Source of the DNA: a bacterium
Lineage (GTDB): Bacteria; Pseudomonadota; Alphaproteobacteria; Rs-D84; CACZYB01
Direction of reading: 5' to 3'
NCBI GenBank assembly: GCA_014803575.1
Contig: JAAVBO010000006.1
Span: 42,679-82,256, forward strand
Length of the DNA stretch: 39,578 bases
Position numbers and translations under genes: made by a program. Under the pieces are notes generated by a model. That model did not search any database. It was not told where the DNA came from and saw only the letters and a list, made by a program, of their open reading frames with translations. Every line of letters starts with the position of its first letter. Position 1 is the first letter of the stretch. Below, piece after piece: positions 1 to 10,221 of this stretch.

Positions 1-425
1 GCACCGATACGGTCCATTTTGTTAATAAAACAAATACGAGGAACTTTATATTTATCAGCTTGACGCCAAACTGTTTCGGATTGAGGTTGAACACCAGCAA
101 CACCTTCGAAAACAGCAACAGCACCGTCAAGTACACGAAGCGAACGTTCCACTTCAACAGTAAAGTCAACGTGCCCCGGTGTGTCGATAAGGTTAATTCT
201 GTGTTCTTTCCAATAGCAAGTTGTTGCAGCAGAAGTAATGGTAATACCACGTTCTTGTTCCTGTTCCATCCAGTCCATAGTTGCAGCACCTTCGTGAACT
301 TCACCAATTTTATGTGTTTTACCAGTGTAATATAAAATACGTTCTGATGTTGTGGTTTTACCAGCATCAATATGAGCCATAATACCAATATTTCTGTAAT
401 TTTCTAATGCAGTAGTCCTTGCCAT
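1..425 (-). CDS. fusA: Elongation factor G, N-terminal part (gene runs off the left edge)
   Basis: Reverse complement from ATG at 425 reads [69 protein letters not shown]...[31 protein letters not shown]; GTPase G1-G3 motifs; directly downstream of rpsG. Confidence 0.97.
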   Translation of the reverse strand, partial: MARTTALENYRNIGIMAHIDAGKTTTSERILYYTGKTHKIGEVHEGAATMDWMEQEQERGITITSAATTCYWKEHRINLIDTPGHVDFTVEVERSLRVLDGAVAVFEGVAGVQPQSETVWRQADKYKVPRICFINKMDRIG

Positions 426-452
426 AATAATATCCTTATTCCTTTTCTTAAA

Positions 453-923
453 TTACCATCTGAAATGAGAGAAAGCTTTGTTTGCTTCTGCCATTTTATG
501 AACATCAGCTTTCTTTTTCAAGGAAGCACTGTTTCCACCTAGAATATCCATAAATTCGCCAGAAAGTCTTTCTGCCATAGTTTTTTCGCCACGTTTTCTT
601 GCAGCTTCAATAATCCAGCGGATTGCAAGAGCTTCACGACGTGCAGGACGAACTTCTGTTGGAACTTGATATGTTGCACCACCCACACGACGGGAACGAA
701 CTTCAAGTGCAGGTTTTACCTTATCAACAAGTTCGATAAATTGTTCAAGTTCATCCTTTTTAGTTTTTGATTTAACTGTATCTAATGCTTCATACATAAT
801 ACCACTAGCAACAGTTCTTTTACCATCAACCATTAAATAGTTCATAAATTTAGAAATTAAAAGATTTCCATATTTTGGATCCGGATTGATAACGCGTTTA
901 TCAGCTTTCTTTCTTCTTGACAT
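453..923 (-). CDS. rpsG: 30S ribosomal protein S7
   Basis: [36 protein letters not shown]... and [35 protein letters not shown] are S7 signatures; str operon context. Confidence 0.98.
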   Translation of the reverse strand: MSRRKKADKRVINPDPKYGNLLISKFMNYLMVDGKRTVASGIMYEALDTVKSKTKKDELEQFIELVDKVKPALEVRSRRVGGATYQVPTEVRPARREALAIRWIIEAARKRGEKTMAERLSGEFMDILGGNSASLKKKADVHKMAEANKAFSHFRW

Positions 924-939
924 AATGACTCCTTAATTA

Positions 940-1311
940 TTATTTAGGTCTTTTAGCACCGTATAATGAACGGCCTTGTTTTCTGTTTGCAACACCTTGG
1001 GTATCAAGAACACCACGAATGATATGGTATCTAACACCAGGTAAGTCCTTTACCCTTCCACCGCGAATCATAACAACAGAGTGTTCCTGTAAGTTATGAC
1101 CAACACCAGGTATGTATGCAGTCACTTCGTATCCGTTTACTAATTTAACACGAGCAACCTTACGCAAAGCGGAGTTAGGTTTTTTTGGAGTTGTTGTATA
1201 AACCCTTGTGCAAACGCCACGTTTTTGTGGATTTTGTTGCATTGCAGGGACCTTTGACTTTTTAACTTTATCAGTCCTTGGATGTTTAATCAACTGATTT
1301 ATAGTTGGCAT
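940..1311 (-). CDS. rpsL: 30S ribosomal protein S12 (listed ORF start is too far upstream; [15 protein letters not shown] start used)
   Basis: [103 protein letters not shown]. Confidence 0.98.
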   Translation of the reverse strand: MPTINQLIKHPRTDKVKKSKVPAMQQNPQKRGVCTRVYTTTPKKPNSALRKVARVKLVNGYEVTAYIPGVGHNLQEHSVVMIRGGRVKDLPGVRYHIIRGVLDTQGVANRKQGRSLYGAKRPK

Positions 1312-1568
1312 ATTTTTATCCTTTTTTTTGTTTTTACAATAATTTAAATGATAGATCCGAGAATCTATTTTATAAAGTGAAAATATCGTAATACTTATAT
1401 TGAAAAGAGTCAACAAAATTTTATAATTTTTTGAAATAATATTTTACGTTCTTATTTTGTTTTAATATATACTTGTTCTTTTTTAGTTCTTAAAAAAATC
1501 ATTGACTTAATTTTTTTTTACAATAGCATTATATGAATAATCAAAAATAGAAAGGTAACAAAATAAAA

Positions 1569-1841
1569 ATGCTTTACAATAAAAAATTGGATATTCTTAA
1601 AAAAGAATGTGAAATTAGAAAAAATCTTAAATTACAAATAAATGAAATTAAAAATGAAATTTATGAAAAAGAAGCTATTTTAGATAATGTCTATAACTCA
1701 GCTCCTCTTGATACTAATCTTTTTATTGATACTGTTTATGAAAGAAATATTTATTATAATAAATTGCAAAAATTATTATTTCAAATGAAAAAACGCCCTA
1801 ATTTGGTAAAGGTTTTCCTTGAAACTTTAAAGCAAAAATAA
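1569..1841 (+). CDS. Small charged, probably helical hypothetical protein (90 aa)
   Basis: ORF with plausible upstream A/G-rich site, 4 bp upstream of birA on the same strand. Confidence 0.6.
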   Translation: MLYNKKLDILKKECEIRKNLKLQINEIKNEIYEKEAILDNVYNSAPLDTNLFIDTVYERNIYYNKLQKLLFQMKKRPNLVKVFLETLKQK

Positions 1842-1845
1842 AATT

Positions 1846-2586
1846 ATGTTTGATATTGCTGATTTTAAATTTATTCATCTGTCAAATGTTGACAGCACAA
1901 ATGTTTATGCTAAATCTTTGATTTTAAACGGTGAAAATTCAAATTGTATTATTGTGGCCGATACGCAAACAAAGGGTAAAACGACAAAATCAAACTCTTT
2001 TTGGGAAAGTCCAGTGGGTAATTTATATTTTACTATGGCTGTAAAAATTGATGAACATTTTCAAAAGTTTTTACATTTGTTTTCCTTCTTATCTGCTTTA
2101 TCTCTTGTCGAAAGTGTAAAAGATCTTTCATCAGAAGATATTAATATAAAAATTAAATGGCCTAATGATGTACTTTTTAATGTAAAGAAACTTTCCGGAA
2201 TTTTGATTGAAAAGGAAAAAGATTTTATTATTATTGGGGTGGGAGTTAATATTTCACATTATCCAAAAAGTATAAATATAAAGTATCCTACTACATCTCT
2301 TTTGAATGAGGGAATAAATATAGGCAAGGATGAATTCGCACACATTTTTGCAAGACAAATTATTAAAAATCTTAATTGGTGTATGGAAACAGAGTTTTCT
2401 GAACTTATAGATAGAATAAAAAATTATATGTATAAGATTGGTGAAAAAATTTTTATTACATTTAATAATGAAAATTTTATCGGAATCTTTGAAAATATTG
2501 ATTCAAACGGTGCCATTGTTATAAAAACGGACAGTGGAGTTAAAAGTTTTCTGTCCGCCGAACTTACAAAAGAAAATTTTATCTGA
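1846..2586 (+). CDS. birA: Biotin--[acetyl-CoA-carboxylase] ligase, no N-terminal HTH
   Basis: HLSNVDSTNVYAKSL, GNLYFTMAV, IKWPNDVLFNVKKLSGILIE, IIIGVGVNISHYP are BPL catalytic-domain motifs; the GRGRRGR loop is divergent. Confidence 0.88.
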   Translation: MFDIADFKFIHLSNVDSTNVYAKSLILNGENSNCIIVADTQTKGKTTKSNSFWESPVGNLYFTMAVKIDEHFQKFLHLFSFLSALSLVESVKDLSSEDINIKIKWPNDVLFNVKKLSGILIEKEKDFIIIGVGVNISHYPKSINIKYPTTSLLNEGINIGKDEFAHIFARQIIKNLNWCMETEFSELIDRIKNYMYKIGEKIFITFNNENFIGIFENIDSNGAIVIKTDSGVKSFLSAELTKENFI

Positions 2587-2886
2587 TTAAAGATGTATGT
2601 TTTTTATACTTTCTATTATATTTATTAACGGATTAGTATTTATATTAGTTAATTTTTCATAAAAATCAATATTGGATTGTATTATATAATTTATAACTTC
2701 CTTATGTCTTACTGACATTCTTATACGACTAAAAATATCCTTTTTAAATTCTATTTGTAATAAAAGCAACTGTTTATATTTAGTGTTTGTATTTTTCCTT
2801 GAATAAACAATTTTTTTTACTTTTGATATATAATAATTCATTAAAAATTTTACAACTTCGCCTTCGCTTGTAAAAGAATCTGTCAT
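2587..2886 (-). CDS. Hypothetical protein (99 aa)
   Basis: ORF immediately downstream of lepA (end touches the lepA stop); no recognised family. Confidence 0.5.
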   Translation of the reverse strand: MTDSFTSEGEVVKFLMNYYISKVKKIVYSRKNTNTKYKQLLLLQIEFKKDIFSRIRMSVRHKEVINYIIQSNIDFYEKLTNINTNPLINIIESIKNIHL

Positions 2887-4691
2887 TATTCATCTCCTAT
2901 TTTAAGGGCTTGGATAAATGCTTCTTGCGGGATTTCAACGGATCCGAACATACGCATTTTCTTTTTACCCTTCTTTTGTTTATCAAGAAGTTTTCGTTTT
3001 CTGGAAATATCACCGCCATAGCATTTTGCAAGGACGTCCTTTCTGTATGCGGAGATAGTTTCACGGGCAATAACCTTTGCACCGATTGCCGCCTGTATTG
3101 GAATTTTGAACATATGGCGAGGAATTAAATCCTTTAATTTAGTGCAAATTGCCCTGCCCCTTTTTTCAACCTCGGTTTTATGGGCGATAAAGGATAATGC
3201 CTCCACCGGTTCTTCGTTTATAAGTATTGAAACCTTTGCAAGTTCCGCCTCTTGATATTCGCAAAGTTCGTAATCAAAACTTGCATAACCGGAGCTGATG
3301 GATTTAAGTCTGTCATAAAAATCAAATACAATTTCGTTAAGCGGAAGTTTATATACCACCATTGCTCGGGTGCCTACATAAGTAAGGTTTTCCTGTATTC
3401 CGCGTCTGTCAGTGCAAAGTTTAAGTATTGCGCCCAAATATTCGTCCGGTGTCATAATTGTTGCACGGACAAGAGGTTCTTCCATATACTTTATCTTACT
3501 TGGGTCCGGCATATCGGCAGGATTCATCAAGGTCATTTCCTCCCCGTTGGTAAGGTATATTTTATATGCAACGGATGGTGCTGTGTTTATAATATCAAGG
3601 TTAAATTCACGACTTATTCTTTCCTGTATTATTTCCATATGAAGAAGCCCCAAGAAACCACAACGAAAACCGAATCCTAGAGCGGTTGAATTTTCAATTT
3701 CGTGGGTAAAACTCGCATCGTTTAGAGAAAGTTTTGCAATTGCTTCTTTAAGTGCGGGATAATCGCTTGCATCAACCGGAAACATTGATGAAAATACAAC
3801 AGGCACGGATGGCTTGAAACCCTCCAACGGTGCATCTGTCGGATTTTTTTCATCGGTTATAGTATCACCGACCTTGCAATCAGAAAGTTGCTTAATACCA
3901 CTTATGATATAGCCTACTTCACCGGATGAAAGTTCATCAACCTGTTCCATTTTTGGGGTAAAGATACCTATTTGTTCAGCCTTGTATACAGCATTGTTGG
4001 ACATCATTTTTATTGATTGACCCTTTTTAATAACGCCTTCCTTCACACGGATAAGCATAACGACCCCCAAAAAAGTATCATACCAGCTGTCGACAAGAAG
4101 AGCTTTTAACGGTTTATCATCTTTGTCTTCCGGTGCAGGAAGTCGTTCAACGATAGCCTCCAACACATCGGTTATACCTAAACCTGTTTTTGCTGAAATA
4201 AGAAGAGAGTTTGAGGCGTCAATTCCTATTACATCCTCTATTTGCTGTTTTACCCTTTCCGGATCGGCAGCAGGAAGGTCGATTTTGTTAAGAACTACTT
4301 CTATCTGTAAATTTGCATCTATTGCCTTATATACATTAGCGAGGGTTTGAGCCTCCACTCCTTGGCTGGCATCAACGACAAGCAAAGCACCTTCGCATGC
4401 GGAAAGGGAACGTGAAACTTCGTATGAAAAGTCAACGTGCCCCGGTGTATCAATGATATTTAATTGATAAGTCTGTCCGTTTTTTGCCTTATAATTAAGA
4501 CGGACTGTTTGAGCCTTTATTGTAATACCTCGTTCTCGTTCAATATCCATATTATCAAGAAGTTGGTCCTTCATTTCCCTGTCGCTTACGGCACCGCAAG
4601 CTTGTATCAACCTGTCGGCAAGGGTTGATTTGCCATGGTCGATATGAGCAACGATAGAAAAATTCCTGATATTGGATTTTGGTGTTTTCAT
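2886..4691 (-). CDS. lepA: Elongation factor 4
   Basis: [67 protein letters not shown]...; full-length 601 aa with LepA C-terminal domain ([43 protein letters not shown]). Confidence 0.98.
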   Translation of the reverse strand: MKTPKSNIRNFSIVAHIDHGKSTLADRLIQACGAVSDREMKDQLLDNMDIERERGITIKAQTVRLNYKAKNGQTYQLNIIDTPGHVDFSYEVSRSLSACEGALLVVDASQGVEAQTLANVYKAIDANLQIEVVLNKIDLPAADPERVKQQIEDVIGIDASNSLLISAKTGLGITDVLEAIVERLPAPEDKDDKPLKALLVDSWYDTFLGVVMLIRVKEGVIKKGQSIKMMSNNAVYKAEQIGIFTPKMEQVDELSSGEVGYIISGIKQLSDCKVGDTITDEKNPTDAPLEGFKPSVPVVFSSMFPVDASDYPALKEAIAKLSLNDASFTHEIENSTALGFGFRCGFLGLLHMEIIQERISREFNLDIINTAPSVAYKIYLTNGEEMTLMNPADMPDPSKIKYMEEPLVRATIMTPDEYLGAILKLCTDRRGIQENLTYVGTRAMVVYKLPLNEIVFDFYDRLKSISSGYASFDYELCEYQEAELAKVSILINEEPVEALSFIAHKTEVEKRGRAICTKLKDLIPRHMFKIPIQAAIGAKVIARETISAYRKDVLAKCYGGDISRKRKLLDKQKKGKKKMRMFGSVEIPQEAFIQALKIGDE

Positions 4692-5152
4692 TATTTTGCT
4701 TCCTTTTTCGACTTTGCAATTTTATCTAATACGGCATTTACCAAAGCTGTTTTATTTGATGGGTAAAATTCGTTTGCAATTTTTGTGTATTCAGCAATTA
4801 TCACATTTGCTGGTGTGTTTTCGCGAAACAAAATTTCAAATGCACCTGCACGGATAATTGAAATTACAAGTTGGTCATTTTTCTTTATATCAATTTTAAG
4901 GTTTTGATTGATAATATTATCAATAGTATCTTGGTTACGGATAACTCCCTTTACCAAATAAGAAAACAATTTTGAATTTATTTCAGCGGATTTATCACCC
5001 AAAGTATCCTCCTCAGATAAAAAGGATTTATTTTTGAAATAACGCATTGTTTTACCACTTAATTTTTCACCCAAAAATATAACTGAATATATACATTGGA
5101 TTGTTGCTACACGAGTATTTGTTGTAATATTTTCTATAACTTTATCAGACAT
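4691..5152 (-). CDS. nusB: Transcription antitermination factor NusB
   Basis: C-terminal [49 protein letters not shown] is a NusB signature; overlaps lepA start. Confidence 0.85.
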   Translation of the reverse strand: MSDKVIENITTNTRVATIQCIYSVIFLGEKLSGKTMRYFKNKSFLSEEDTLGDKSAEINSKLFSYLVKGVIRNQDTIDNIINQNLKIDIKKNDQLVISIIRAGAFEILFRENTPANVIIAEYTKIANEFYPSNKTALVNAVLDKIAKSKKEAK

Positions 5153-5281
5153 AATAGCATTCCTATAATTTGATTGGGAATAATATATAATACATTGAAA
5201 AAAAAATAAAGTCTAAAATTTACTTTACAAACATATTTTTTTTGTTTTATAGTCTTTTATGTAAAATGAAAAGGAGTTATT

Positions 5282-5764
5282 ATGGTGGAAGATTTCCTTA
5301 ATTATGATAAAATGCTTGATAATGCACTTATCGGAATTGTTAAAAAATCACTTATGCTTGTGGCGGATAACGGGCTTCCAAACAATCATTTTTTCTATAT
5401 TACATTTAAAACTTCAATAAAGGGAGTTATGATTCCGGATTTCCTTTATAAACAATATCCAGATTCTCTTACCATTATAATTCAACACGAATATTCGAAT
5501 CTTTCTGTTAATGACAAAGAATTTGGGATTACACTTTCATTTAACAATCATAATTACCATATTATTGTGCCGTTTAATGCAGTTATGGTGTTTTATGATA
5601 AGTCGGTTGATTTTTCTCTTACATTTACACCTTATGATATTATTGATGAAGTTAAGGAAGTGGAGCCAGAGTTATCATTCAAGGATGAAAACAGTGAAAA
5701 TATTATTTCCATTTCTGATTTTATAAAGAGAAATTCGACACCAAGTGGCGATGATGTCGCTTAA
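5282..5764 (+). CDS. sspB: SspB-like ClpXP adaptor, alphaproteobacterial type
   Basis: NHFFYITFKTSIKGVMIPDFLYKQYPDSLTIIIQHEYSNLSVNDKEFGITLSFNNHNYHIIVPFNAVMVFYDKSVDFSLTF matches the SspB fold pattern; preceded by AAGGAG. Confidence 0.8.
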   Translation: MVEDFLNYDKMLDNALIGIVKKSLMLVADNGLPNNHFFYITFKTSIKGVMIPDFLYKQYPDSLTIIIQHEYSNLSVNDKEFGITLSFNNHNYHIIVPFNAVMVFYDKSVDFSLTFTPYDIIDEVKEVEPELSFKDENSENIISISDFIKRNSTPSGDDVA

Positions 5765-6843
5765 AATCCTATTTCTTTAAATACATAATATAAAAACAAT
5801 ATATAGATTATTAAAAGTATAAAGCCTTTTAATATCCATTGTTTGTTTTTTGATATGAATATAAGGACTGATAAAATTACAAGTATTATACTTAGATTTT
5901 TTAAATTATTTATGTTTTCTATTGATGTTTCACCCAATATGATTTCTGTATGATACATTAAATTATAAATCATTATCGGGAATCCGATACAAAAACTTAT
6001 GTTAAAAATGTTTGAACCAAAGGCGTTTGTAATTGCCTCATCAAATTCACCTACTTTTGCATCTTTGACTGATATAACTGTATCTGGTATAGAGGTTGCT
6101 ACTGCTGTAATGGTAAGTGCAATAAAATAGCTTGGTATATGAAAAAGCATTCCCAGATTATAGCTACTTGAAACTAATAATTTACAGGAAAAATAAAAAA
6201 TTACTATGCTTAATAATAAAACTATTATTGATTTTTTATAATTTGGGGTTGTGTTGTTTCTGAACAAAATATTATATAAATCTATATCTAAAATTGATTT
6301 TACAAAGTCTTTATTTTCTATTACGGGAGAAATTTTTATTTTATCTTTATCCATTAACTTTTTATTTTTTGGAAAGTTAAATATTATTACCAAGTAAAAC
6401 AAATATATTAAAACCAATGTTATTGAATTTGAAAGTGTAAATTTACCGCTTGTAAGGATAATCATTAAAAATATTTGTATGATTATTAAGAAAATTCCGT
6501 CCCTGATTAGTATATATTTTTTGAACTGTAATTTATTAAGGTTATTAAAAAAATAGCAAGCAATGAAAACGACAAATGGAATGACGGTGATATTGTAAAT
6601 TACACTTCCTGTTGTGTTTGCTATACCAAACAGTGCTCCGTCATTTTGAGAGTAATTAAATATTGCAATAAATGATGTCATAAATTCTGGAAAAGAGCTT
6701 CCTATTGCATTGATAGTGGCTCCTCTTGTTCCTATTGGCATAAAGCGTCCTAAAAACATAGAAGCAGTTTGGAACGAATCACATACTTTCCATATTATAT
6801 ATGATGATAAAATAAGAAGTATGATATTATATGCTATACTCAT
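5761..6843 (-). CDS. Sodium/calcium exchanger (CaCA) family antiporter
   Basis: Two inverted alpha repeats: NAIGSSFPEFMTSFIAIF and ITAVATSIPDTVISVKDAKVGEFDEAITNAFGSNIFNISFCIGFPIMI; about 10 TM segments. Confidence 0.85.
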   Translation of the reverse strand: MSIAYNIILLILSSYIIWKVCDSFQTASMFLGRFMPIGTRGATINAIGSSFPEFMTSFIAIFNYSQNDGALFGIANTTGSVIYNITVIPFVVFIACYFFNNLNKLQFKKYILIRDGIFLIIIQIFLMIILTSGKFTLSNSITLVLIYLFYLVIIFNFPKNKKLMDKDKIKISPVIENKDFVKSILDIDLYNILFRNNTTPNYKKSIIVLLLSIVIFYFSCKLLVSSSYNLGMLFHIPSYFIALTITAVATSIPDTVISVKDAKVGEFDEAITNAFGSNIFNISFCIGFPIMIYNLMYHTEIILGETSIENINNLKNLSIILVILSVLIFISKNKQWILKGFILLIIYILFLYYVFKEIGF

Positions 6844-7069
6844 TTTGTCTCCTTTTTAAACTTTGAGAGTATATGGAATATGTATGCTTTGGCAATAGGT
6901 TTTTAATCTTTTCTTTTTATTGACTTTTGATTTTATTTTTATAAAATATGTTTAATAAAAAATTAGGACACATGTTGTGCGAATTGCACGTAAATCTGAT
7001 TACAGAACCGAATTCTTCGGCAAATATTTTTTATCATACATTAACATATAAAAAAAGGAGTATATTATT

Positions 7070-7585
7070 ATGCCTAATACTAAAATAGAGCGTATTGTGT
7101 TTGCGTTATTAACTGTTATTATTACTGTTCATTGTTTTGTATTTTACTGTCTTGCAATTGAAATGGGAGGTATGTCATTAAATGTAATAAAGTCTGCTTA
7201 TTCAACAAGAACTTGGATTTATCCTATTCCTATAGTTTTTCTTGAATTTGTTTGTGCATTTCTTTGTGAGATGTTAATTGGAAGTCCTATGTCTATGAAA
7301 TTGACATTTAAAAAATTAAATCCAAAAGAAGCTACATTTGAGGAAATTGAAAGGTCTATTATAAAAAATACTGTTTTGATTATGTGTCCTTTGATGTCAT
7401 TTATTGCAGTGATTTTATATAAGGTTATTCCTGCGGGTGGATTTAATGCGGAATTTATTCCTGCATTTTTGCAAACTGTAGTTATAAATTTTCCATTTGC
7501 ACTTTTATCACAAATATATTTTATACAGCCACTTGTAAAAATAATATTTTCAAAACTTTACAGAAGACAGGTAGTAAATGCTTAA
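7070..7585 (+). CDS. Integral membrane protein, possibly DUF2798-like
   Basis: About 4 hydrophobic segments; good SD (AAAGGAG); followed by a terminator. Confidence 0.6.
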   Translation: MPNTKIERIVFALLTVIITVHCFVFYCLAIEMGGMSLNVIKSAYSTRTWIYPIPIVFLEFVCAFLCEMLIGSPMSMKLTFKKLNPKEATFEEIERSIIKNTVLIMCPLMSFIAVILYKVIPAGGFNAEFIPAFLQTVVINFPFALLSQIYFIQPLVKIIFSKLYRRQVVNA

Positions 7586-7615
7586 AAATAAAGCCCCGTA
7601 AAAGGGGTTTTATTT
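7585..7615 (+). terminator. Rho-independent terminator after the 7070-7585 gene
   Basis: AAAATAAAGCCCCGTAAAAGGGGTTTTATTT hairpin with T tract. Confidence 0.8.
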
Positions 7616-7723
7616 AAAATCTTTGATTATTTGATTTTTATATATAAATTTAATTATTTTTTTTGACAAAACAAATTTTATATATTATATTGTTTATATT
7701 TAAACAACAAAATAGGTAAAAAA

Positions 7724-7900
7724 ATGGATAAACTAACAAAAATGGCTTTATATGCTGAAATTGAAGATTCAGAAGATAAATTTGATAAATCATATAATTT
7801 AGAAGAAAGAAGAAAATTAGAGAGAAAAATTAAAAAATTAAAAATGATGCTTTCTGCTTCTAGTATAACTGAAAAGCTTATCAAAGAATGTATAAGATAA
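7724..7900 (+). CDS. Small protein (58 aa) missing from the ORF track: MDKLTKMALYAEIEDSEDKFDKSYNLEERRKLERKIKKLKMMLSASSITEKLIKECIR
   Basis: ATG at 7724 to TAA at 7900; upstream TTGACA at 7662 and TATATT region; AGGT about 8 nt upstream of ATG; directly followed by a terminator hairpin. Confidence 0.65.
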   Translation: MDKLTKMALYAEIEDSEDKFDKSYNLEERRKLERKIKKLKMMLSASSITEKLIKECIR

Positions 7901-7901
7901 T

Positions 7902-7935
7902 AAAAATTCCCTCGTTATGAGGGAGTTTTTATTTT
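7902..7935. terminator. Terminator between the convergent 58-aa ORF and licD-family gene
   Basis: AAAAATTCCCTCGTTATGAGGGAGTTTTTATTTT: CCCTC/GAGGG stem with A tract on one side and T tract on the other (bidirectional). Confidence 0.8.
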
Positions 7936-8891
7936 AATAATGTTTTCAAAATTTTCTTATTATCAAGTTGTAAGAAATCCTCCATATCTTTGATATTTTT
8001 GACATTGAAATGGGTGTAGTTTGTATGAATTGGAGTTATATCAGGAGGAAAGGAGTAAAAATCACCATAATATTTCTGTAAAACTGAATGATAGTTGTTT
8101 GGACCTTTGAATTTATAGCCTTCAAATTCGTATTCTTTAAGTGGAAAAATTTCCTCCGGTTTATATATCACGTTATCAAGGACCCAACAATCTATACCAA
8201 GAAACATATCACCGTTTTTTGCTGGAGGATTATTTTTCATAACTATGGTATCGGACAGATTGCGAATCTCCTCATATGTTTTTTTGCATTGTCTTAGTTC
8301 ATAAAATTTATGTTCTTTTTTTATTACCTTGTAATGAAAATGTGAACGAGCGGTATCACAATCTTTTTTCAAAGTATGTGTTTCCTCTTTAGTTTTTATT
8401 TTTTTATAGTAGTTATCAAATGGGAAAATATCTACCCACACAGGGCAATCTTTGTAACAAATTTTAACAAAGCCACCCACACCGAAATGAAAATCTGTAT
8501 TTTTCAACAGTTTTGTTATAAGTTTTATAAATTTCTCATAATCAGTTCTTTGCATAGCAATATCAATATCGTCGTCCCATGGGATGAAGCCATTATGTCT
8601 TATACTGCCAAGAAGAGTACCATAATGTATCCAATATGTGATATTATGCTTATCACAGATAGAATTTATTAAATCAAGCAACTTTGCAGAAGCGAGTTGT
8701 TGAAGGCGGATATTTCCCTTTGCAACAGGGACATTTGTAATATCATGTGTTGCCTTTATAAGATTTTCTATGTAATTTAATTTGCTTAGTAAAATTGTTT
8801 TATAAGAGTATGAATATTTATCTCTTATTTTATGTCTTAGTTTTTTGTTTGGTATAAAAGCACAAATAAATTTTACGATTAATTTTCTCAT
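7929..8891 (-). CDS. LicD-family nucleotidyltransferase/phosphotransferase-like protein
   Basis: ICDKHNITYWIHYGTLLGSIRHNGFIPWDDDIDIAMQRTDYEKF is the LicD signature (HGTLLGxxRxxxFIPWDDDxD). Confidence 0.9.
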   Translation of the reverse strand: MRKLIVKFICAFIPNKKLRHKIRDKYSYSYKTILLSKLNYIENLIKATHDITNVPVAKGNIRLQQLASAKLLDLINSICDKHNITYWIHYGTLLGSIRHNGFIPWDDDIDIAMQRTDYEKFIKLITKLLKNTDFHFGVGGFVKICYKDCPVWVDIFPFDNYYKKIKTKEETHTLKKDCDTARSHFHYKVIKKEHKFYELRQCKKTYEEIRNLSDTIVMKNNPPAKNGDMFLGIDCWVLDNVIYKPEEIFPLKEYEFEGYKFKGPNNYHSVLQKYYGDFYSFPPDITPIHTNYTHFNVKNIKDMEDFLQLDNKKILKTLLK

Positions 8892-8904
8892 AATATTCCT
8901 TTCT

Positions 8905-8927
8905 ATCGTTCCAAAAAAAAGAACGAT
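8905..8927 (-). promoter_or_regulatory. Inverted repeat in the licD-family gene leader
   Basis: Minus strand: ATCGTTC-TTTTTTTTG-GAACGAT directly followed by AGAAAGGAATATTATG. Confidence 0.5.
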
Positions 8928-9085
8928 TTTTTAGTTTGGTAAAAAGGTAAATATTTATAAATATAAAAAAATCTAAAATGTATAATATAATCAAGAAGAT
9001 AGAAAAAACAAGTTGAAATACTTCCTAATCTAGGATATTATTATTTTTTGTAGTAAAAAAAATCGTTCGTTTTTTTTGCACTCTA

Positions 9086-9451
9086 TTACAAAAATTTACT
9101 AAATATACTTATCCATACAACAAAGAAATACACAAATGAAAACAAAACAAGAAGGCTTCCCATATCCTTTGTTGCCTTTGATAATTTATGCCAATCGGAC
9201 GAAATCCTGTCGATGCAAGCCTCAATTGAAGAATTTACAATCTCCGCAAACAAAATAAAAAATAATCCGGAAAATAAAATCACTCTTTCAATAATTGAAA
9301 AATCAAATACAAACATCAACACCAATCCGATAACAAAAAATAACAAATCTTGGCGAAAAGCCTCTTCCTCACGGAAAGCAAACAAAAAACCATCAAACGA
9401 ATTTTTGAATGCTGACAAGATACGTTTTATGCCCTTTTTTTCGTGTTTCAT
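9086..9451 (-). CDS. dgkA: Diacylglycerol kinase
   Basis: LFFILFAEIVNSSIEACIDRISSDWHKLSKATKDMGSLLVL matches the DgkA active-site pattern. Confidence 0.9.
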   Translation of the reverse strand: MKHEKKGIKRILSAFKNSFDGFLFAFREEEAFRQDLLFFVIGLVLMFVFDFSIIERVILFSGLFFILFAEIVNSSIEACIDRISSDWHKLSKATKDMGSLLVLFSFVYFFVVWISIFSKFL

Positions 9452-10210
9452 TTAAACCGAATAATCCTTTTTTGCTTTAACAAACTTTAATATAGTTATC
9501 GGAATTGTTAACAAATATATAATACTTATTACAGAAATAGTATACCAGAAATGAAAGTATAGTGATACCAATGCGATTATGAATAAAATCATTACCGGTG
9601 CGATTTCTTCCCTTGTTAATTTTATTTTTTTCAGTGATAAAGTTGGAACTCTACTAATCATTAAAAAGCCGACAATTAACATAAAACAAATTGAAAATGA
9701 TGAATTTTTAAAGATTTCTTCACCTGTTGCTAAATACAAAGATAATGGAATTGTAGCAAGTAATGCACCACCAGGTGCCGGAATACCGGTAAAAAATGAA
9801 TTCCAATATTGCGGAATATTTTCGTTTCCTGTCATAGTATTAAATCTTGCAAGTCTTAATACACAACAGATTGCATAGATAACTGTTGCAAGCCAACCAA
9901 TGCTTTTTATTTCATAGGCGGAAAAGAAAAATAAGATAAATGCAGGTGCAACACCGAAACTTATGCTATCAGCAAGGCTGTCTAATTCAACACCAAATTG
10001 AGATGCCGATTTAAACATTCTTGCAACTCTTCCATCAAATCCATCAAACACCGCAGCCAACATTACGGCAATCAATGCCTTTTCAAAAGCACCTCTGGAT
10101 GCAAGTAAAATTGCGGTTAATCCAGCTACTACTGAGGCAAGTGTAATCATTGCCGGCAGAATTTTTCCAAGGGGAAATAATTTTTTTTCTTCTATGACTT
10201 TTTTGACCAT
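9452..10210 (-). CDS. pssA: CDP-diacylglycerol--serine O-phosphatidyltransferase
   Basis: AAVFDGFDGRVARMFKSASQFGVELDSLADSISFGVAPAFIL: CDP-alcohol phosphotransferase motif DG(x)2AR(x)8G(x)3D(x)3D. Confidence 0.95.
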   Translation of the reverse strand: MVKKVIEEKKLFPLGKILPAMITLASVVAGLTAILLASRGAFEKALIAVMLAAVFDGFDGRVARMFKSASQFGVELDSLADSISFGVAPAFILFFFSAYEIKSIGWLATVIYAICCVLRLARFNTMTGNENIPQYWNSFFTGIPAPGGALLATIPLSLYLATGEEIFKNSSFSICFMLIVGFLMISRVPTLSLKKIKLTREEIAPVMILFIIALVSLYFHFWYTISVISIIYLLTIPITILKFVKAKKDYSV

Positions 10211-10221
10211 TTGTTAAATCC

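Noticed and set aside
60-335. Plus-strand 91-aa ORF
   Set aside because: Antisense to fusA; the minus-strand frame gives an unmistakable EF-G.
940-1416. N-terminally extended S12 (158 aa)
   Set aside because: Extension [35 protein letters not shown] is non-conserved; canonical start [12 protein letters not shown] is at 1311.
3252-3680. 142-aa plus-strand ORF (and 2910, 3412, 4123 ORFs)
   Set aside because: Antisense shadows of lepA with no signals or family resemblance.
7678-7884. 68-aa minus-strand ORF
   Set aside because: Opposite the 58-aa plus ORF, which has better start, promoter and terminator signals.
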